Shown here one piece after another: positions 23,007 through 31,950 of a DNA stretch of 64,000 nucleotides; positions within the stretch are counted from its first letter, which is position 1, and each line of letters opens with the position of its first letter. The stretch comes from RBG-16-49-21 sp040768125. Its GTDB lineage: Bacteria; Spirochaetota; UBA4802; UBA5550. Below the pieces are notes generated by a model that worked only from the letters and a program-made list of their open reading frames with translations, was not told the DNA's origin and did not search any database. A program made the position numbers and the translations under genes. The stretch spans positions 1,364,001-1,428,000 of the forward strand of contig JAXGNG010000001.1 in assembly GCA_040768125.1 (NCBI GenBank), in the 5' to 3' direction.

Positions 23007-25709
23007 ATGGCTAAGGAAAAATTAATGGAGAAGCTCGATTCCATTTTCAAAGAGGAACTATGGGGAAGGATCGAGCCCAAGGATATCGGAATATCCAAGT
23101 TCAAAATACTTGACGACCTCTTCAACGCCGTCGTGTCCGAGGGCGCCGTGGAAGAAACCCTTGATGCGTGCAGGAAGCACCTGGAGGAGCATCCCGACTC
23201 CATCACCTCGATGTACCTCATCGGGCTGATCGGTCACGACCGCGACAGGATCGAGGACGCGATGCAGCTGCGGCGCCTCATCGAGCTTTTCACGGGGTAC
23301 CACAAGTGGGCCGTGGTGGAGCTCCTCTCGGAAAAGATCCTCGAGTACGGCGAATCAAGCGTGGCCCTGCGTTCCCTCGCCCTGAGCCTGGAGCGTCTCG
23401 GCAGGAGCAAGGAGGCGATTCCCGTCCTGGAGAGCCTCATGAAGATCGACCGTTTCGACGCGGAGCTTTCGAAGAAGCTCGCCTTCGCCCTGATCGACGA
23501 GGATTCTGTCAAGAGCATCCATTACATGAAACTCTCGATCGAGGGGTTCATCAAGAACAGGAAGTACGAGGAAGTGACCGCCCTCTGGACCAAGCTGGTT
23601 TCCGTTTCGTGGGAGGACATCCCCTTCTTCGAGAGGATCGAGCGGTTTCTCGTCGAGGCCAAGCAGTTCGAGCTCACGGCCAACCTGATAAAGATCCTCC
23701 TCCAGAAGTACCGCGACGACGAGAACCCCGATCTCTCGATCGAGCTGACCAAGAAGGTGCTCAAGTACCGGCCCGATGACGCACATGCCCGGCGCGATCT
23801 CGTGGGCTATTACAGGGCCAAGTACGGAGAGCATTCCCAGTTCGAGCAGTTCCTGAAGCTTTCAAAGCTCACGAACCACAAGACCCCCGTGAAGTACGCG
23901 ATCCAGGACTTTGAGAAGAACATCATCTTCGACGTGGGGAACTACGCGTACCACAACACCTGGAAGCTCGGCAAGATCATGGAAATGGACAGCGAGGGCA
24001 TCGTCATAAGCTTCAGCGGCAAGCCCGACCACCGCATGTCCATCCAGATGGCCCTTCAATCCCTCATGCCCGTGACGAAGGACCATATCTACGTGCTTCA
24101 ATACGAGGACCCGGAGTACGTAAAAAAGCTCTTCAAGGATGAGTTCATCCAGTTTTTCGAGATACTGGTCAAGTCCTACGGCGGTACGATCCTCCTCGAG
24201 GACATCAAGCGGGAGCTTATCCCCGCCTATATATCCGAGAAGGGCTGGTCGAAATGGTGGAGCAAGGCGCGAACGAAGATAAAGAGAAATCCGCATTTCG
24301 GCTTTTCAGACAAGAAAAAGGACCTCGTCTACATGCGGGACAAGCCGGTGACCTTCGCCGAGGAACTCCTTGAAAGCTTCATCGAGAGCGATTCCTTCAG
24401 CGTCAAGCTCGATGCCGCGATTGAATTCGTCAACAACATCGAAAAGGACGAGGGCCTCGGAGTGGTCCAGTACTTCATCGATTATTTCACGGACCAGATG
24501 AAGGGCGATTCCGCCACCAGGCAGGTGCTCTCCTACATGCTGTTGAAGGACATGGCCAAGTTCGTGGATCCCTCGAAGCTCAAGCTCGACGCGCACCGGG
24601 AGCGGGTCGTCGCCTTCATAAAAGAGAGCAGGGAGCTCCCGATCCTCTCGATGAAGATAACCTCCTACGACTACAAGAAGGACCTGGTGAACATCATCGA
24701 GGAGTGCAGGGAGGACTGGCCCCAGGTGCTCATGGAACTCCTCTTCGAGACACCGGTCAGGATACACAAGTACATCGTCAATATCCTGATAAGGGCCCAC
24801 GCCTACAACGTCATCAACACCTTCATTGACCGCGTCATCACCGGGATGAAGCAGTATCCGGAGATATTCATCTGGGTGAGCCGGAACCTGATCGGGGGCC
24901 AGTGGAACTACGACTGGCTCGATTACCCGCGGGAGCGCCTCACGGTATCATTCTTCAGGCTCCTGAACGAGCTGAAGAAGATCGAGCTCGAGGGGAACCG
25001 CCTTAAGAACATGGTCGTGGACTTCCTCATGGACAACAACGCCGCGGCCATGAAGAATATCGTGAAGCAGTTCGATCGGGGCTTCCTCGGCAAACTGTAC
25101 GATCTCTTCGTCAACGTGTCCTACGTGGAGGAGGCCCAGAAGGAGGCATTCCTGTCGGCGATACGATCTGTTCACCCCGATTTCCAGCCCGTGTCGACGC
25201 AGCCTGACGAATCCTGGGAACTGGACGAGGAAAAGCTTATCACCTCCCGGGAAGGCTATGAGAAAATGAAGTCTGAATTGGATCGCCTGGTGAGCGTGGA
25301 ACTGGTGAATATTTCCCGCGAGCTCGCGAAGGTAGCGGACGTATCCGCGGACATACGGGAGAACGTGGAGTACAACGCCCTGATGGAGAAACAGGCGACC
25401 CTGGAGCTTACGATTTCGAAGCTTGACGACGAGATGAAGAAGGCGAAGGTTCTCAGCCGGGAAGAGATCTCCACCGACTCCGTGGGCGTGGGCACCCGGG
25501 TCATTCTCAGGGACGCGGCGTCCGGGGACGAGCGGGATTATACGATACTCGGCCCCTGGGACGCGGATTTCGAGAAACGAATACTCTCGTACCGCTCCCC
25601 CATAGCCAAGTCCCTCCTCGGAGCGAAGAAGGGTGAAACGATCCATCTTGACAGCGAGGAAGGGAGGAAAGATTACATCGTGGGTGACATACGGAAGTAC
25701 GAGGCATAA
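23007..25709 (+). CDS. greA: GreA transcript-cleavage factor with a very long N-terminal extension
   Basis: 900 residues, against about 158 for ordinary GreA. Residues about 750-900 form a complete GreA: coiled coil with DIRENVEYNALMEKQ at its tip, where acidic D and E stimulate RNA polymerase's intrinsic cleavage of backtracked RNA, then the globular FKBP-like part (ISTDSVGVGTRVILRD...SPIAKSLLGAKKGETI). Residues 1-740 are helical, with TPR-like pairs (ALRSLALSLERLGRSKEAIPVLESLMK) and a beta-rich insert near 310-360. Long N-terminal GreA proteins occur in spirochaetes. The domain probably adds binding contacts. Start ATG 23007 follows GGTG; greA is followed by tRNA-Leu. Confidence 0.92.
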   Translation: MAKEKLMEKLDSIFKEELWGRIEPKDIGISKFKILDDLFNAVVSEGAVEETLDACRKHLEEHPDSITSMYLIGLIGHDRDRIEDAMQLRRLIELFTGYHKWAVVELLSEKILEYGESSVALRSLALSLERLGRSKEAIPVLESLMKIDRFDAELSKKLAFALIDEDSVKSIHYMKLSIEGFIKNRKYEEVTALWTKLVSVSWEDIPFFERIERFLVEAKQFELTANLIKILLQKYRDDENPDLSIELTKKVLKYRPDDAHARRDLVGYYRAKYGEHSQFEQFLKLSKLTNHKTPVKYAIQDFEKNIIFDVGNYAYHNTWKLGKIMEMDSEGIVISFSGKPDHRMSIQMALQSLMPVTKDHIYVLQYEDPEYVKKLFKDEFIQFFEILVKSYGGTILLEDIKRELIPAYISEKGWSKWWSKARTKIKRNPHFGFSDKKKDLVYMRDKPVTFAEELLESFIESDSFSVKLDAAIEFVNNIEKDEGLGVVQYFIDYFTDQMKGDSATRQVLSYMLLKDMAKFVDPSKLKLDAHRERVVAFIKESRELPILSMKITSYDYKKDLVNIIEECREDWPQVLMELLFETPVRIHKYIVNILIRAHAYNVINTFIDRVITGMKQYPEIFIWVSRNLIGGQWNYDWLDYPRERLTVSFFRLLNELKKIELEGNRLKNMVVDFLMDNNAAAMKNIVKQFDRGFLGKLYDLFVNVSYVEEAQKEAFLSAIRSVHPDFQPVSTQPDESWELDEEKLITSREGYEKMKSELDRLVSVELVNISRELAKVADVSADIRENVEYNALMEKQATLELTISKLDDEMKKAKVLSREEISTDSVGVGTRVILRDAASGDERDYTILGPWDADFEKRILSYRSPIAKSLLGAKKGETIHLDSEEGRKDYIVGDIRKYEA

Positions 25710-25732
25710 TCGGAGGACCGTAAAGAATTGTG

Positions 25733-25761
25733 TTGACAAATGCACCCCCGCGTCGATAAGG
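25733..25761 (+). promoter_or_regulatory. Candidate promoter of tRNA-Leu
   Basis: TTGACA at 25733-25738 and ATAAGG at 25756-25761, spacer 17 bp. Initiation near 25768 would start a few bases before the mature tRNA. The site overlaps nothing and begins 24 bp after greA. Confidence 0.6.
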
Positions 25762-25774
25762 GTTTACAGGATTC

Positions 25775-25859
25775 GCCGCGATGGTGGAATTGGCAGACAC
25801 GCTAGATTCAGGATCTAGTGGGCATTACGCCTGTGAGGGTTCAAATCCCTCTCGCGGCA
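25775..25859 (+). tRNA. tRNA-Leu, anticodon CAG
   Basis: The 85-nt cloverleaf has acceptor GCCGCGA paired with TCGCGGC, D-arm starting TGGTGGAATTGGCAGACA, anticodon stem CTAGA/TCTAG around loop TTCAGGA (anticodon CAG at 25809-25811), a long class II variable arm and T-loop GGTTCAAATCC. The discriminator is A at 25859. CCA is not encoded. It reads CUG codons. Confidence 0.97.
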
Positions 25860-25864
25860 GATTG

Positions 25865-25896
25865 AAGGGGCGCGTGACATCACGCCCTTTTTTTTT
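25865..25896 (+). terminator. Intrinsic terminator after tRNA-Leu
   Basis: A stem of GTGA with TCAC extended outward by further G-C pairs (one bulge), closing 2 nt, then nine T residues. It starts six bases after the tRNA. Confidence 0.85.
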
Positions 25897-25966
25897 GAAA
25901 AAATATTTTAGAGTATTCCCGCCTGTTTCGTATGCCCCGTGAGACCAGATTTTTTCGGGGGGCACC

Positions 25967-26818
25967 ATGAGAATGTTCAGACTGTTGCTGGCGGCGATAC
26001 CCCATCTTATCCTCCCCGCCTGCTCCTTTCCCGCGGAACATAATCCGCTCCTGGATCCGCGTCCTCCCGGCGTGACGGGTATCGATGTCGTGATGCCGGC
26101 GTCGATCTGCGAGAACGAGACCGTCATTGCGCGGGCCCTGGCGATACACCGGGATGGAACGAAACGCCCCGCGGAAGGCGTCGCCTGGGAGAGTCTCGCG
26201 CCGGGGGTGGTCTCCATCGACGGCACGGGGGCGTGCCGGGGCATTTCCCCGGGGCATGGCAACGTGCGGGCCATCCTGGGGGAAATGTCCGGAACGGCGG
26301 AGCTCGAGGTCCGTCGGCGGGTCGATTACCGGAATATCATAATCAGCGAGGTGTTCTACGACGCCGCGGGGTCCGATACAGGGTATGAGTATATTGAGCT
26401 CTACAACGCGAATCCCTACCCGTGCGATCTCGAGGGGCTCGGCGTGGTCGACGGGGCGTCCTCCAGCGCGCCATGGGTAGGTATCCGGGGGTGCGTCGTG
26501 GGGGCGGAATCCTACCTGGTCCTGGCGGCTTCAGCCGAAGGGTTCGAAAGGCTTTTCGGCCGGGCCCCGGATTGCGCGGGTTTCACTTTCTCACTGAATA
26601 ACAGCGGGGAAACGGTGACGCTTACGGGGCCCCGTGATGGAGAGACACTCGATCGTGTCTTCATCGAGGGCGGTTCCGCCGAATACCCGGCTCCGGCTGA
26701 ATGGGGATCCGGAGCGCTTCCCGGCGCAGGGGAGGGAAACTCGGTCTACCGCCTCGATCTCACCGACACTGATACCCATTCCGACTGGGGCCCCGGCAGT
26801 CCCACGCCGGGATGGTAG
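25967..26818 (+). CDS. Lipoprotein with lamin-tail domain
   Basis: 283 residues. A lipoprotein signal peptide ends LILPAC (Cys about residue 19). Residues 36-115 look like a BIG2-like immunoglobulin fold (ITGIDVVMPASICENE, GVVSIDGTGACRGISPGHGNVRAI). Residues 120-245 are a lamin-tail-like domain (IIISEVFYDAAGSDTGYEYIELYNANPYPCDLEGLGVVDG). Lamin-tail domains occur in secreted bacterial nucleases and surface proteins. No catalytic domain accompanies it here. Probably an outer-surface or periplasmic adhesin-like lipoprotein. It is preceded by the tRNA terminator and stands alone. Confidence 0.8.
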   Translation: MRMFRLLLAAIPHLILPACSFPAEHNPLLDPRPPGVTGIDVVMPASICENETVIARALAIHRDGTKRPAEGVAWESLAPGVVSIDGTGACRGISPGHGNVRAILGEMSGTAELEVRRRVDYRNIIISEVFYDAAGSDTGYEYIELYNANPYPCDLEGLGVVDGASSSAPWVGIRGCVVGAESYLVLAASAEGFERLFGRAPDCAGFTFSLNNSGETVTLTGPRDGETLDRVFIEGGSAEYPAPAEWGSGALPGAGEGNSVYRLDLTDTDTHSDWGPGSPTPGW

Positions 26819-26916
26819 AACCCGACCGGCCGGTGAAAAATATTATGTGGAGACATGGGCGGGGTGTTCCGAAAATAGAATTAGCATCACAATGATTGAT
26901 GATCCGGAGCGCGTCC

Positions 26917-27363
26917 ATGCCGAAGACCAGTGAAGCCCTCGATATCGTCGAAAAAGCGAGGAGGGAGATCCTTTTCGCCATTAAAGAGCGGATACGGCAT
27001 CTCACGGAGGGAACCGGCGCGCCGGTGCGCCTGAAGCGCGTCGTGGTAAGGGGCGCTCCCGACGGAGAGCCCGACTCGCTTCGCTATTATGAGATACACA
27101 ACACCTACCTTGACGACGACGGGCGTCTCTGCGCCGACATGGCCGGCCGGGACGACCGCTTCAACGACGGCATACTCTTCGGGAGGGAGATCGAGGACCT
27201 GGATGCCGGGGACCTCAAGTATATCCTCGACGCGCTCTACGGCGATGAATGGGGCCTCGAATACGACAGGAAATTTGCCGCGCCTCTCCGCAGGGCAGGA
27301 ATACACGCCTTCATCATGGACACCCGTGCCAATATTTCCCGGGCCCTCCGGAGGGGCGCCTGA
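26917..27363 (+). CDS. Hypothetical protein, two-gene operon with the next gene
   Basis: 148 residues from ATG 26917 (CGGAG 7 nt upstream). Acidic and rich in Asp and Arg, with the pattern LRYYEIHNTYLDDDGRLCADMAGRDDRF and EIEDLDAGDLKYILDALYGDEWGLEYDR. No signal peptide, membrane segment or family that I recognise. It is 19 bp upstream of the next gene. It could be a small cytoplasmic regulator, but nothing in the sequence says so. Confidence 0.6.
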   Translation: MPKTSEALDIVEKARREILFAIKERIRHLTEGTGAPVRLKRVVVRGAPDGEPDSLRYYEIHNTYLDDDGRLCADMAGRDDRFNDGILFGREIEDLDAGDLKYILDALYGDEWGLEYDRKFAAPLRRAGIHAFIMDTRANISRALRRGA

Positions 27364-27382
27364 GGAACTCCGGAGGCCAGGC

Positions 27383-27742
27383 ATGAGGGAACCCTTTCCC
27401 GGACCCGCCGGCAATGACCTTGACGGGATGCTGGTCGATGTTGATACCGCCCTCTTCGGGCTCAGGATGAAACTCGCCGCCCTTGTCGCGACCCTCCTTG
27501 GCGACGTTCCCGGCCGCACCCACGACGTTGACGCTGATTTCGCGCGCTGGAGCGATGATGGCTGCCGGCCCTGCCGGTGCCTGGGGATCGCCATCGATGA
27601 GGGCGGCGCCATCATGCTTTCAGTCGCCGGGGAGGAGGCCCCCCTTGACTGGGAGGATCTCGACGTCGCCGCCCAGTACCGGGTGGCACAGGGCCTTCAC
27701 GCCCGTCGCTACGCAGGTGGCCTTTACCGCTCGCTCTCCTGA
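27383..27742 (+). CDS. Hypothetical protein
   Basis: 119 residues from ATG 27383, with CGGAGG 6 nt upstream. A longer open frame starting at 27089 is a shadow of the preceding gene. The middle includes a Cys pair (DDGCRPCRCLGIAID) and acidic stretches, without a recognised domain. Its end overlaps the convergent ATP-PFK gene by 19 nt. Likely cytoplasmic, and co-transcribed with the preceding gene. Confidence 0.65.
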   Translation: MREPFPGPAGNDLDGMLVDVDTALFGLRMKLAALVATLLGDVPGRTHDVDADFARWSDDGCRPCRCLGIAIDEGGAIMLSVAGEEAPLDWEDLDVAAQYRVAQGLHARRYAGGLYRSLS

Positions 27743-29058
27743 GGCGAAGGGTTCTTCAGCGAGACGGGCTGCCCCGTGGCGCCGGTCACCATGTGCCAGA
27801 AGCGCGATTTCGGGTCCATGACCTTTCTCTTCGAAACGGCAAGCTCGATGGGCACGTGGGTGTACGCCCCGTTCCAATGGCCGATCACCATGTCGGTCTT
27901 GCCCGCCATGGCCGCGTGGACGGCATTCTGCCCGAGCTGGGCGCAGAAGATCGAGTCGTTGGGCACCGCCGGGGCGCTCCGTATGATGTAGCTCGGGTCG
28001 ATATACTTCAGGCTGATTTCGATTTCCTCTTCGCGGAAATACTCTTCTATTTCTTTCCTGAGAAACGTCCCGATGTCGCCTAGGACGACATTGCCCGAGG
28101 CGTCTTTTTTCCGGGAGGCCGCGTCCTTCTCCAGGAGGTCCTGTCCCGCTCCCTCGGCGACGCAGATGACCGCGTGGCTCCTGTTGATGATCCGTTCCTT
28201 CAGGTGGGGGAGAAGTCCGTTCTCTCCGCGGAGGTCGAAGGGGACCTCGGGGAGGAGGACGTAGTTCACGTCGCTCATGGCAAGGCAGGCGTGGGCGGCG
28301 ATGAAGCCGGAATGCCGCCCCATGAGCTTCACCAGGCCGATGCAGTTCGGGGCGCCCTTCGATTCCACGTGGGCCGCGTAGATCGAATCAACGGCCTTGG
28401 AAAAGGCGGTTTCAAAGCCGAAGGAGCGGTCGATGAAGCTGATGTCGTTGTCGATCGTTTTCGGAACGCCCACCACGGCGAGCCTGATTCCCTTCCCGCG
28501 CGCCGTTTCGTCAATGGCGTGGGCGCCCTTCAGCGTGCCGTCCCCGCCGATGGTGTAGAGAATGTTCACCTTGAGGCGGGCGAGGGTGTCCACGAGGACC
28601 TCCATGTCCTCGGTACCTCCCCGCGAGGAACCCAGGATGGTGCCTCCCAGGAGGTGGATGTCGTCGACCGCACCGGGGTTCAGCTCGACGGGGGCGAAGC
28701 CGTTTTGGGGATCCAGCCCGCGATAGCCGTACCTGATGCCGATGATCGATCGCACGTCGTAGCGATGGTACGATTCCATCACGATGGAGCGGATCACGTT
28801 GTTGATGCCCGGGCAGAGGCCCCCGCACGTCACGATGGCCGCCCTGACATCACGGGACCTGAAGAAGACCTTCTCCCGGGGGCCCGCCTTCTCAAAACTC
28901 TGCGTGGGATCAACGGGGGAAGGGGGGTCTCCATGGACAACCGGATCGAGAATGATCCTCACGTCGTCGCTGATGAACGAGGTGTCCATGACCGAGTATT
29001 TTTCCAGCATCGGGGAGGCTATGGTGCAGGGGCCGAGGCTTTTTATGGTGAAATCCAT
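27724..29058 (-). CDS. 6-phosphofructokinase, ATP-type (group II, clade X-like)
   Basis: 444 residues. Phosphorylates fructose 6-phosphate to the 1,6-bisphosphate. The donor loop is GGDGTLKGA: Gly after GGD is the ATP-type residue, while Asp would mean PPi. The substrate loop PKTIDNDI has Lys where bacterial ATP enzymes usually have Gly; both features together mark the trypanosome/spirochaete clade, which is ATP-dependent. A 70-residue N-terminal extension precedes AAIVTCGGLCPGINNVIRSIV. MGRHSGFIAAH is intact. It is divergent from the PPi enzyme at 29368. Donor choice is read from motifs only. Confidence 0.88.
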   Translation of the reverse strand: MDFTIKSLGPCTIASPMLEKYSVMDTSFISDDVRIILDPVVHGDPPSPVDPTQSFEKAGPREKVFFRSRDVRAAIVTCGGLCPGINNVIRSIVMESYHRYDVRSIIGIRYGYRGLDPQNGFAPVELNPGAVDDIHLLGGTILGSSRGGTEDMEVLVDTLARLKVNILYTIGGDGTLKGAHAIDETARGKGIRLAVVGVPKTIDNDISFIDRSFGFETAFSKAVDSIYAAHVESKGAPNCIGLVKLMGRHSGFIAAHACLAMSDVNYVLLPEVPFDLRGENGLLPHLKERIINRSHAVICVAEGAGQDLLEKDAASRKKDASGNVVLGDIGTFLRKEIEEYFREEEIEISLKYIDPSYIIRSAPAVPNDSIFCAQLGQNAVHAAMAGKTDMVIGHWNGAYTHVPIELAVSKRKVMDPKSRFWHMVTGATGQPVSLKNPSPQESER

Positions 29059-29367
29059 GTCGATCTCCGGAATGGTTTTTCAGGTGGCCGCTGGAAGACC
29101 GGCGGGGCCTCGCGGCACCGGATGAACGCCGATTCAAACGGACTATTGATCGTAGCGGTGAAGGATAAATAATCAAGAAAAAAACATGGCGGGGAGTGCG
29201 CGGAAAATTGTGTGAATATGCTTGACAATCGCGATTTTCTGTTCGATGGTACACCCTGTTTTTCCCGGGAACCTTCCTCCCTGCCGTAATGTACAGTTCC
29301 GGGAAGAAGCCGGGATGGAGGTAAATGGTCGGGGCGTCCCGAACAACAAGGCGGGCATGGTGGGGCA
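29059..29367. other. 309-bp divergent spacer between the two phosphofructokinase genes
   Basis: Holds a plus-strand promoter candidate with TTGACA at 29222-29227. No gene or repeat seen. Shared promoter control of both PFK genes is possible from its position. Confidence 0.5.
29222..29250 (+). promoter_or_regulatory. Candidate promoter of the PPi-phosphofructokinase gene
   Basis: TTGACA at 29222-29227 with GATGGT at 29245-29250 (17-bp spacer). The -35 matches the consensus and the -10 is weak. It would give a leader of about 110 nt. Confidence 0.35.
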
Positions 29368-30561
29368 ATGAAACCAAAATTCAACAGGGTGGGCGTGCTT
29401 TTTTCCGGGGGGCCGGCGCCCAGCGCGAATGCGGTGATATCCTCCGTGGCCCTTAATTTCCTCGATCATAATGTTCCGGTAATCGGCATCATGCGGGGCT
29501 ACGAGTTCATCCAGGACTTCAACAGGAACTACCCGAAGCTCCGCAAGGAAGTGCACTACGGAAACATCACCTATGAGATCACCAAGGCCCGAAACCGGAG
29601 CGGGATATTCCTCCGTACCTCCAGGGCGAACCCGGGCAAGGACATCAAGACCATGGAGGACCTGAACAACCCGGAAAAGAACGCCCGGCTCAGGAACATC
29701 CTGGACGCCTTCGAGTACCTCGAGATCGGCGCCCTTATCTCGATCGGGGGCGACGACACCCTGAAGACCGCCAACTACCTCTGGCTTATGGGTTTCCCGG
29801 TGATCCACATACCCAAGACGATCGACAACGATTACTACGGCATCCCCTGGACCTTCGGCTACTGGACCGCCGTGGACGTGGCCCAGAAGATCATCCTCAA
29901 CCTCAAGGCCGACGCCCAGGCAACGGACAGCTTTTTCGTCGTCGAGCTGATGGGAAGGAAATCGGGATGGATTACCTACGCTTCGGGTATCGCCGCCGAG
30001 GCGATCATCATGATTTCCGCCGAGGACATCCCGGGGGAAACCCTGAACCTCGACCAGATGGTCGAAGGCATCACCGATGTCATCATATCCCGGGAGAACG
30101 ACAAGAAGCCCTACGGAGTGATTCTCATCTCCGAGGGTATCGTGGACAAGCTGCCTGACGAGCTGAAGCCGAAGGAGACCGACAAGCACGGCAATATCCG
30201 GCTCGGCGAGGCGAAGATATCAAGCATCATCTCCGAGTCCGTCAAGCACCGTTATCGCGAAAAGACGGGCCTCGAGGTGAAAATCACCCCGAAGCAGGTG
30301 GGCTACGAGATACGCTCGGCGACCCCCACCGCCTTCGACGTGGTCATGGGGAGCATGCTCGGGTACGGCGCCGCGCGTTTCTACCTTGAAGGAACCTTCG
30401 GCGTCATGACTTCGGTGACGGATAATTTTGACCTCAAGGCCGTGCCCTTTTCGGACCTCATCGACAGCGACACCCTCCTCACCAGGCTTCGCGACGTTCC
30501 GCGGGGCAGCGATTTCTATAACCTGAAGAACCGGCTGCAGTATGCGAACATCTTCGAGTAG
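29368..30561 (+). CDS. pfp: Diphosphate-fructose-6-phosphate 1-phosphotransferase (PPi-PFK)
   Basis: 397 residues. Uses pyrophosphate to make fructose 1,6-bisphosphate, reversibly. SIGGDDTLKTANYL has Asp after GGD, the determinant for PPi over ATP, and PKTIDNDYYGIPW carries the matching Lys. Other active-site motifs are VGVLFSGGPAPSANAVI, MGRKSGWITYASG and GYEIRSATPTAFD. The length is close to that of the roughly 400-residue single-domain PPi enzymes. It is divergently paired with the ATP-type enzyme, and the last 20 nt overlap the next gene's start. PPi use would save ATP and link glycolysis to biosynthetic PPi. Confidence 0.92.
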   Translation: MKPKFNRVGVLFSGGPAPSANAVISSVALNFLDHNVPVIGIMRGYEFIQDFNRNYPKLRKEVHYGNITYEITKARNRSGIFLRTSRANPGKDIKTMEDLNNPEKNARLRNILDAFEYLEIGALISIGGDDTLKTANYLWLMGFPVIHIPKTIDNDYYGIPWTFGYWTAVDVAQKIILNLKADAQATDSFFVVELMGRKSGWITYASGIAAEAIIMISAEDIPGETLNLDQMVEGITDVIISRENDKKPYGVILISEGIVDKLPDELKPKETDKHGNIRLGEAKISSIISESVKHRYREKTGLEVKITPKQVGYEIRSATPTAFDVVMGSMLGYGAARFYLEGTFGVMTSVTDNFDLKAVPFSDLIDSDTLLTRLRDVPRGSDFYNLKNRLQYANIFE

Positions 30562-31027
30562 GTTCCGGCGCGGCGGCACCGCCATCCTCGCCGCGGCACT
30601 GGCCTTCGGGCTTTCCGCCTGTTCGGGGCGGGACGGCGCCGCGAGCTTCGACGGGGTGTTCGAAAAGCTGGCCAGGGCGCGCGATTTCAACGAGGCGAAG
30701 CGCTACTACACCGACGGAACCGTGAAGGCCCTGGAAGAGGCCGGGGGCGGGTCGGGGAAGGCGGCGCTGCGACTACTTCCCCTTTTCGACGAACGGACGA
30801 AGTGGGAGGAGGTGTCGAAGCGGGTCGAGGGCCCCCGGGGGGTCATCCGGATTCGTTATTCCGCCCATCCCGTTGAGAACATGGTGGGGTTCGAGATGGA
30901 GTTCCAGGTCAGGAAGATCGGCGATTCATGGAAGATAGACCTTGAAAACGAGGTGCGCGGGGCGATCGAGGCGCGGGGGAAAGGAAGCGCCGCCGAGTAC
31001 ATTCGCGGCGTTACCAGGGGGTATTGA
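30542..31027 (+). CDS. Lipoprotein of unknown function
   Basis: 161 residues. An N-terminal signal with lipobox LSAC (Cys about residue 27) and a small acidic-basic domain of about 120 residues: KLARARDFNEAKRYYTDGTVKALEE and an NTF2-like pattern VIRIRYSAHPVENMVGFEMEFQVRKIGDSWKIDLENE. An NTF2-like fold is a guess. It overlaps the pfp gene by 20 nt, so it is translated with it, but no functional link is visible. Confidence 0.72.
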   Translation: MRTSSSRFRRGGTAILAAALAFGLSACSGRDGAASFDGVFEKLARARDFNEAKRYYTDGTVKALEEAGGGSGKAALRLLPLFDERTKWEEVSKRVEGPRGVIRIRYSAHPVENMVGFEMEFQVRKIGDSWKIDLENEVRGAIEARGKGSAAEYIRGVTRGY

Positions 31028-31051
31028 ATAAATCGGCCCGGAGGCGTCACC

Positions 31052-31633
31052 TCAGTACATCGAGATGGCGAGGTTCAGGACGATCTCATTGAGAAGTTCC
31101 CGGGCTTCCTCGTCCTCGGGGAAGCGCGACAGGAAATTGACGCAGGAAATATACGCCATGTAGAGGGACCCCGTTTCGATATAGAGGTTGATGAGGTTGA
31201 AATGGATCTCCTCGATGTCGGGGTTGTTTTCCAGGGACCGGGTGTAGTGGTAGATGGCCTGGTCCGGGTATCCCATCTCCCAGCACACCCCGGCGAGATT
31301 GGCCAGGGTGACTGCGTCGTTGGGATTGAGCCGGATGGAGCGTTCCAGTATCCGCCTGGATCGCTCGTAGTCCCCCATCTCGCAGAGTGTGATCCCCAGG
31401 CCGTTCAGGATGTCGGGGTCCCCGTTGTCCATCGTCGCGGCGAAGGTGAAGAGCGCCAGGGCATGCTCGTAATCGCCCCTTTCGACATATTCATACCCGG
31501 TGTCGACCAGAAGCGTGGGATTGTCACGCAGCTCGCAGAGCTCTTCAAGGCCGATCTGCATCTCCTTCAGGACGAGGGAGGCGTTCTTCTTCGGTGAACG
31601 CTGGTTCGGTCTCTGCTTTTCCGTGATGCTCAC
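31052..31633 (-). CDS. TPR protein
   Basis: 193 residues from GTG 31633. Around five tetratricopeptide-like helix pairs are visible (DTGYEYVERGDYEHALALFTFAATMDNGD; GITLCEMGDYERSRRILERSIRLNPND; LAGVCWEMGYPDQAIYHYTRSLENNPD). TPR stacks bind other proteins and show no catalytic motif. It has no signal peptide, so it is cytoplasmic. It is convergent with the lipoprotein gene, 25 bp apart. The start lacks a good ribosome-binding site at normal spacing. Confidence 0.82.
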   Translation of the reverse strand: MSITEKQRPNQRSPKKNASLVLKEMQIGLEELCELRDNPTLLVDTGYEYVERGDYEHALALFTFAATMDNGDPDILNGLGITLCEMGDYERSRRILERSIRLNPNDAVTLANLAGVCWEMGYPDQAIYHYTRSLENNPDIEEIHFNLINLYIETGSLYMAYISCVNFLSRFPEDEEARELLNEIVLNLAISMY

Positions 31634-31950
31634 GATACTATGTCACTTCCCCATTTTTTTTGACACTATTCCCGATGATGGTATATGTCAATAAAAATAA
31701 TCGCCATGGCCCCCCGGGGTGCCGGCACCTACCGGATGCCGCTTCCGCCGAGGAACCGGAAAAAATCTACTTGACGGTTCATCATGTATAATTCTTATTG
31801 AAAAATTCCGGCAGGCCGGCGTGATTGTCGCGTGTCCAATTGACGCGCCGGGTTGATGCGCATCCCGGCCTCCCGGGGCGGACGCCCGCCCGCGAAAGCC
31901 TGCGGAAACAACGGCGACCATACGGCCAGCTACTTTCAAGGAGTCATCTC
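31634..31950. other. 317-bp intergenic region, no gene seen
   Basis: Divergent spacer between the TPR gene and the zinc protein at 31951. It contains TTGACG at 31771 and TATAAT at 31787, 10 bp apart, too close for one sigma-70 promoter. No other feature seen. Confidence 0.5.

Noticed and set aside
31771..31792. TTGACG and TATAAT as a promoter before the zinc protein gene
   Set aside because: The 10-bp spacing is far too short for a sigma-70 promoter.
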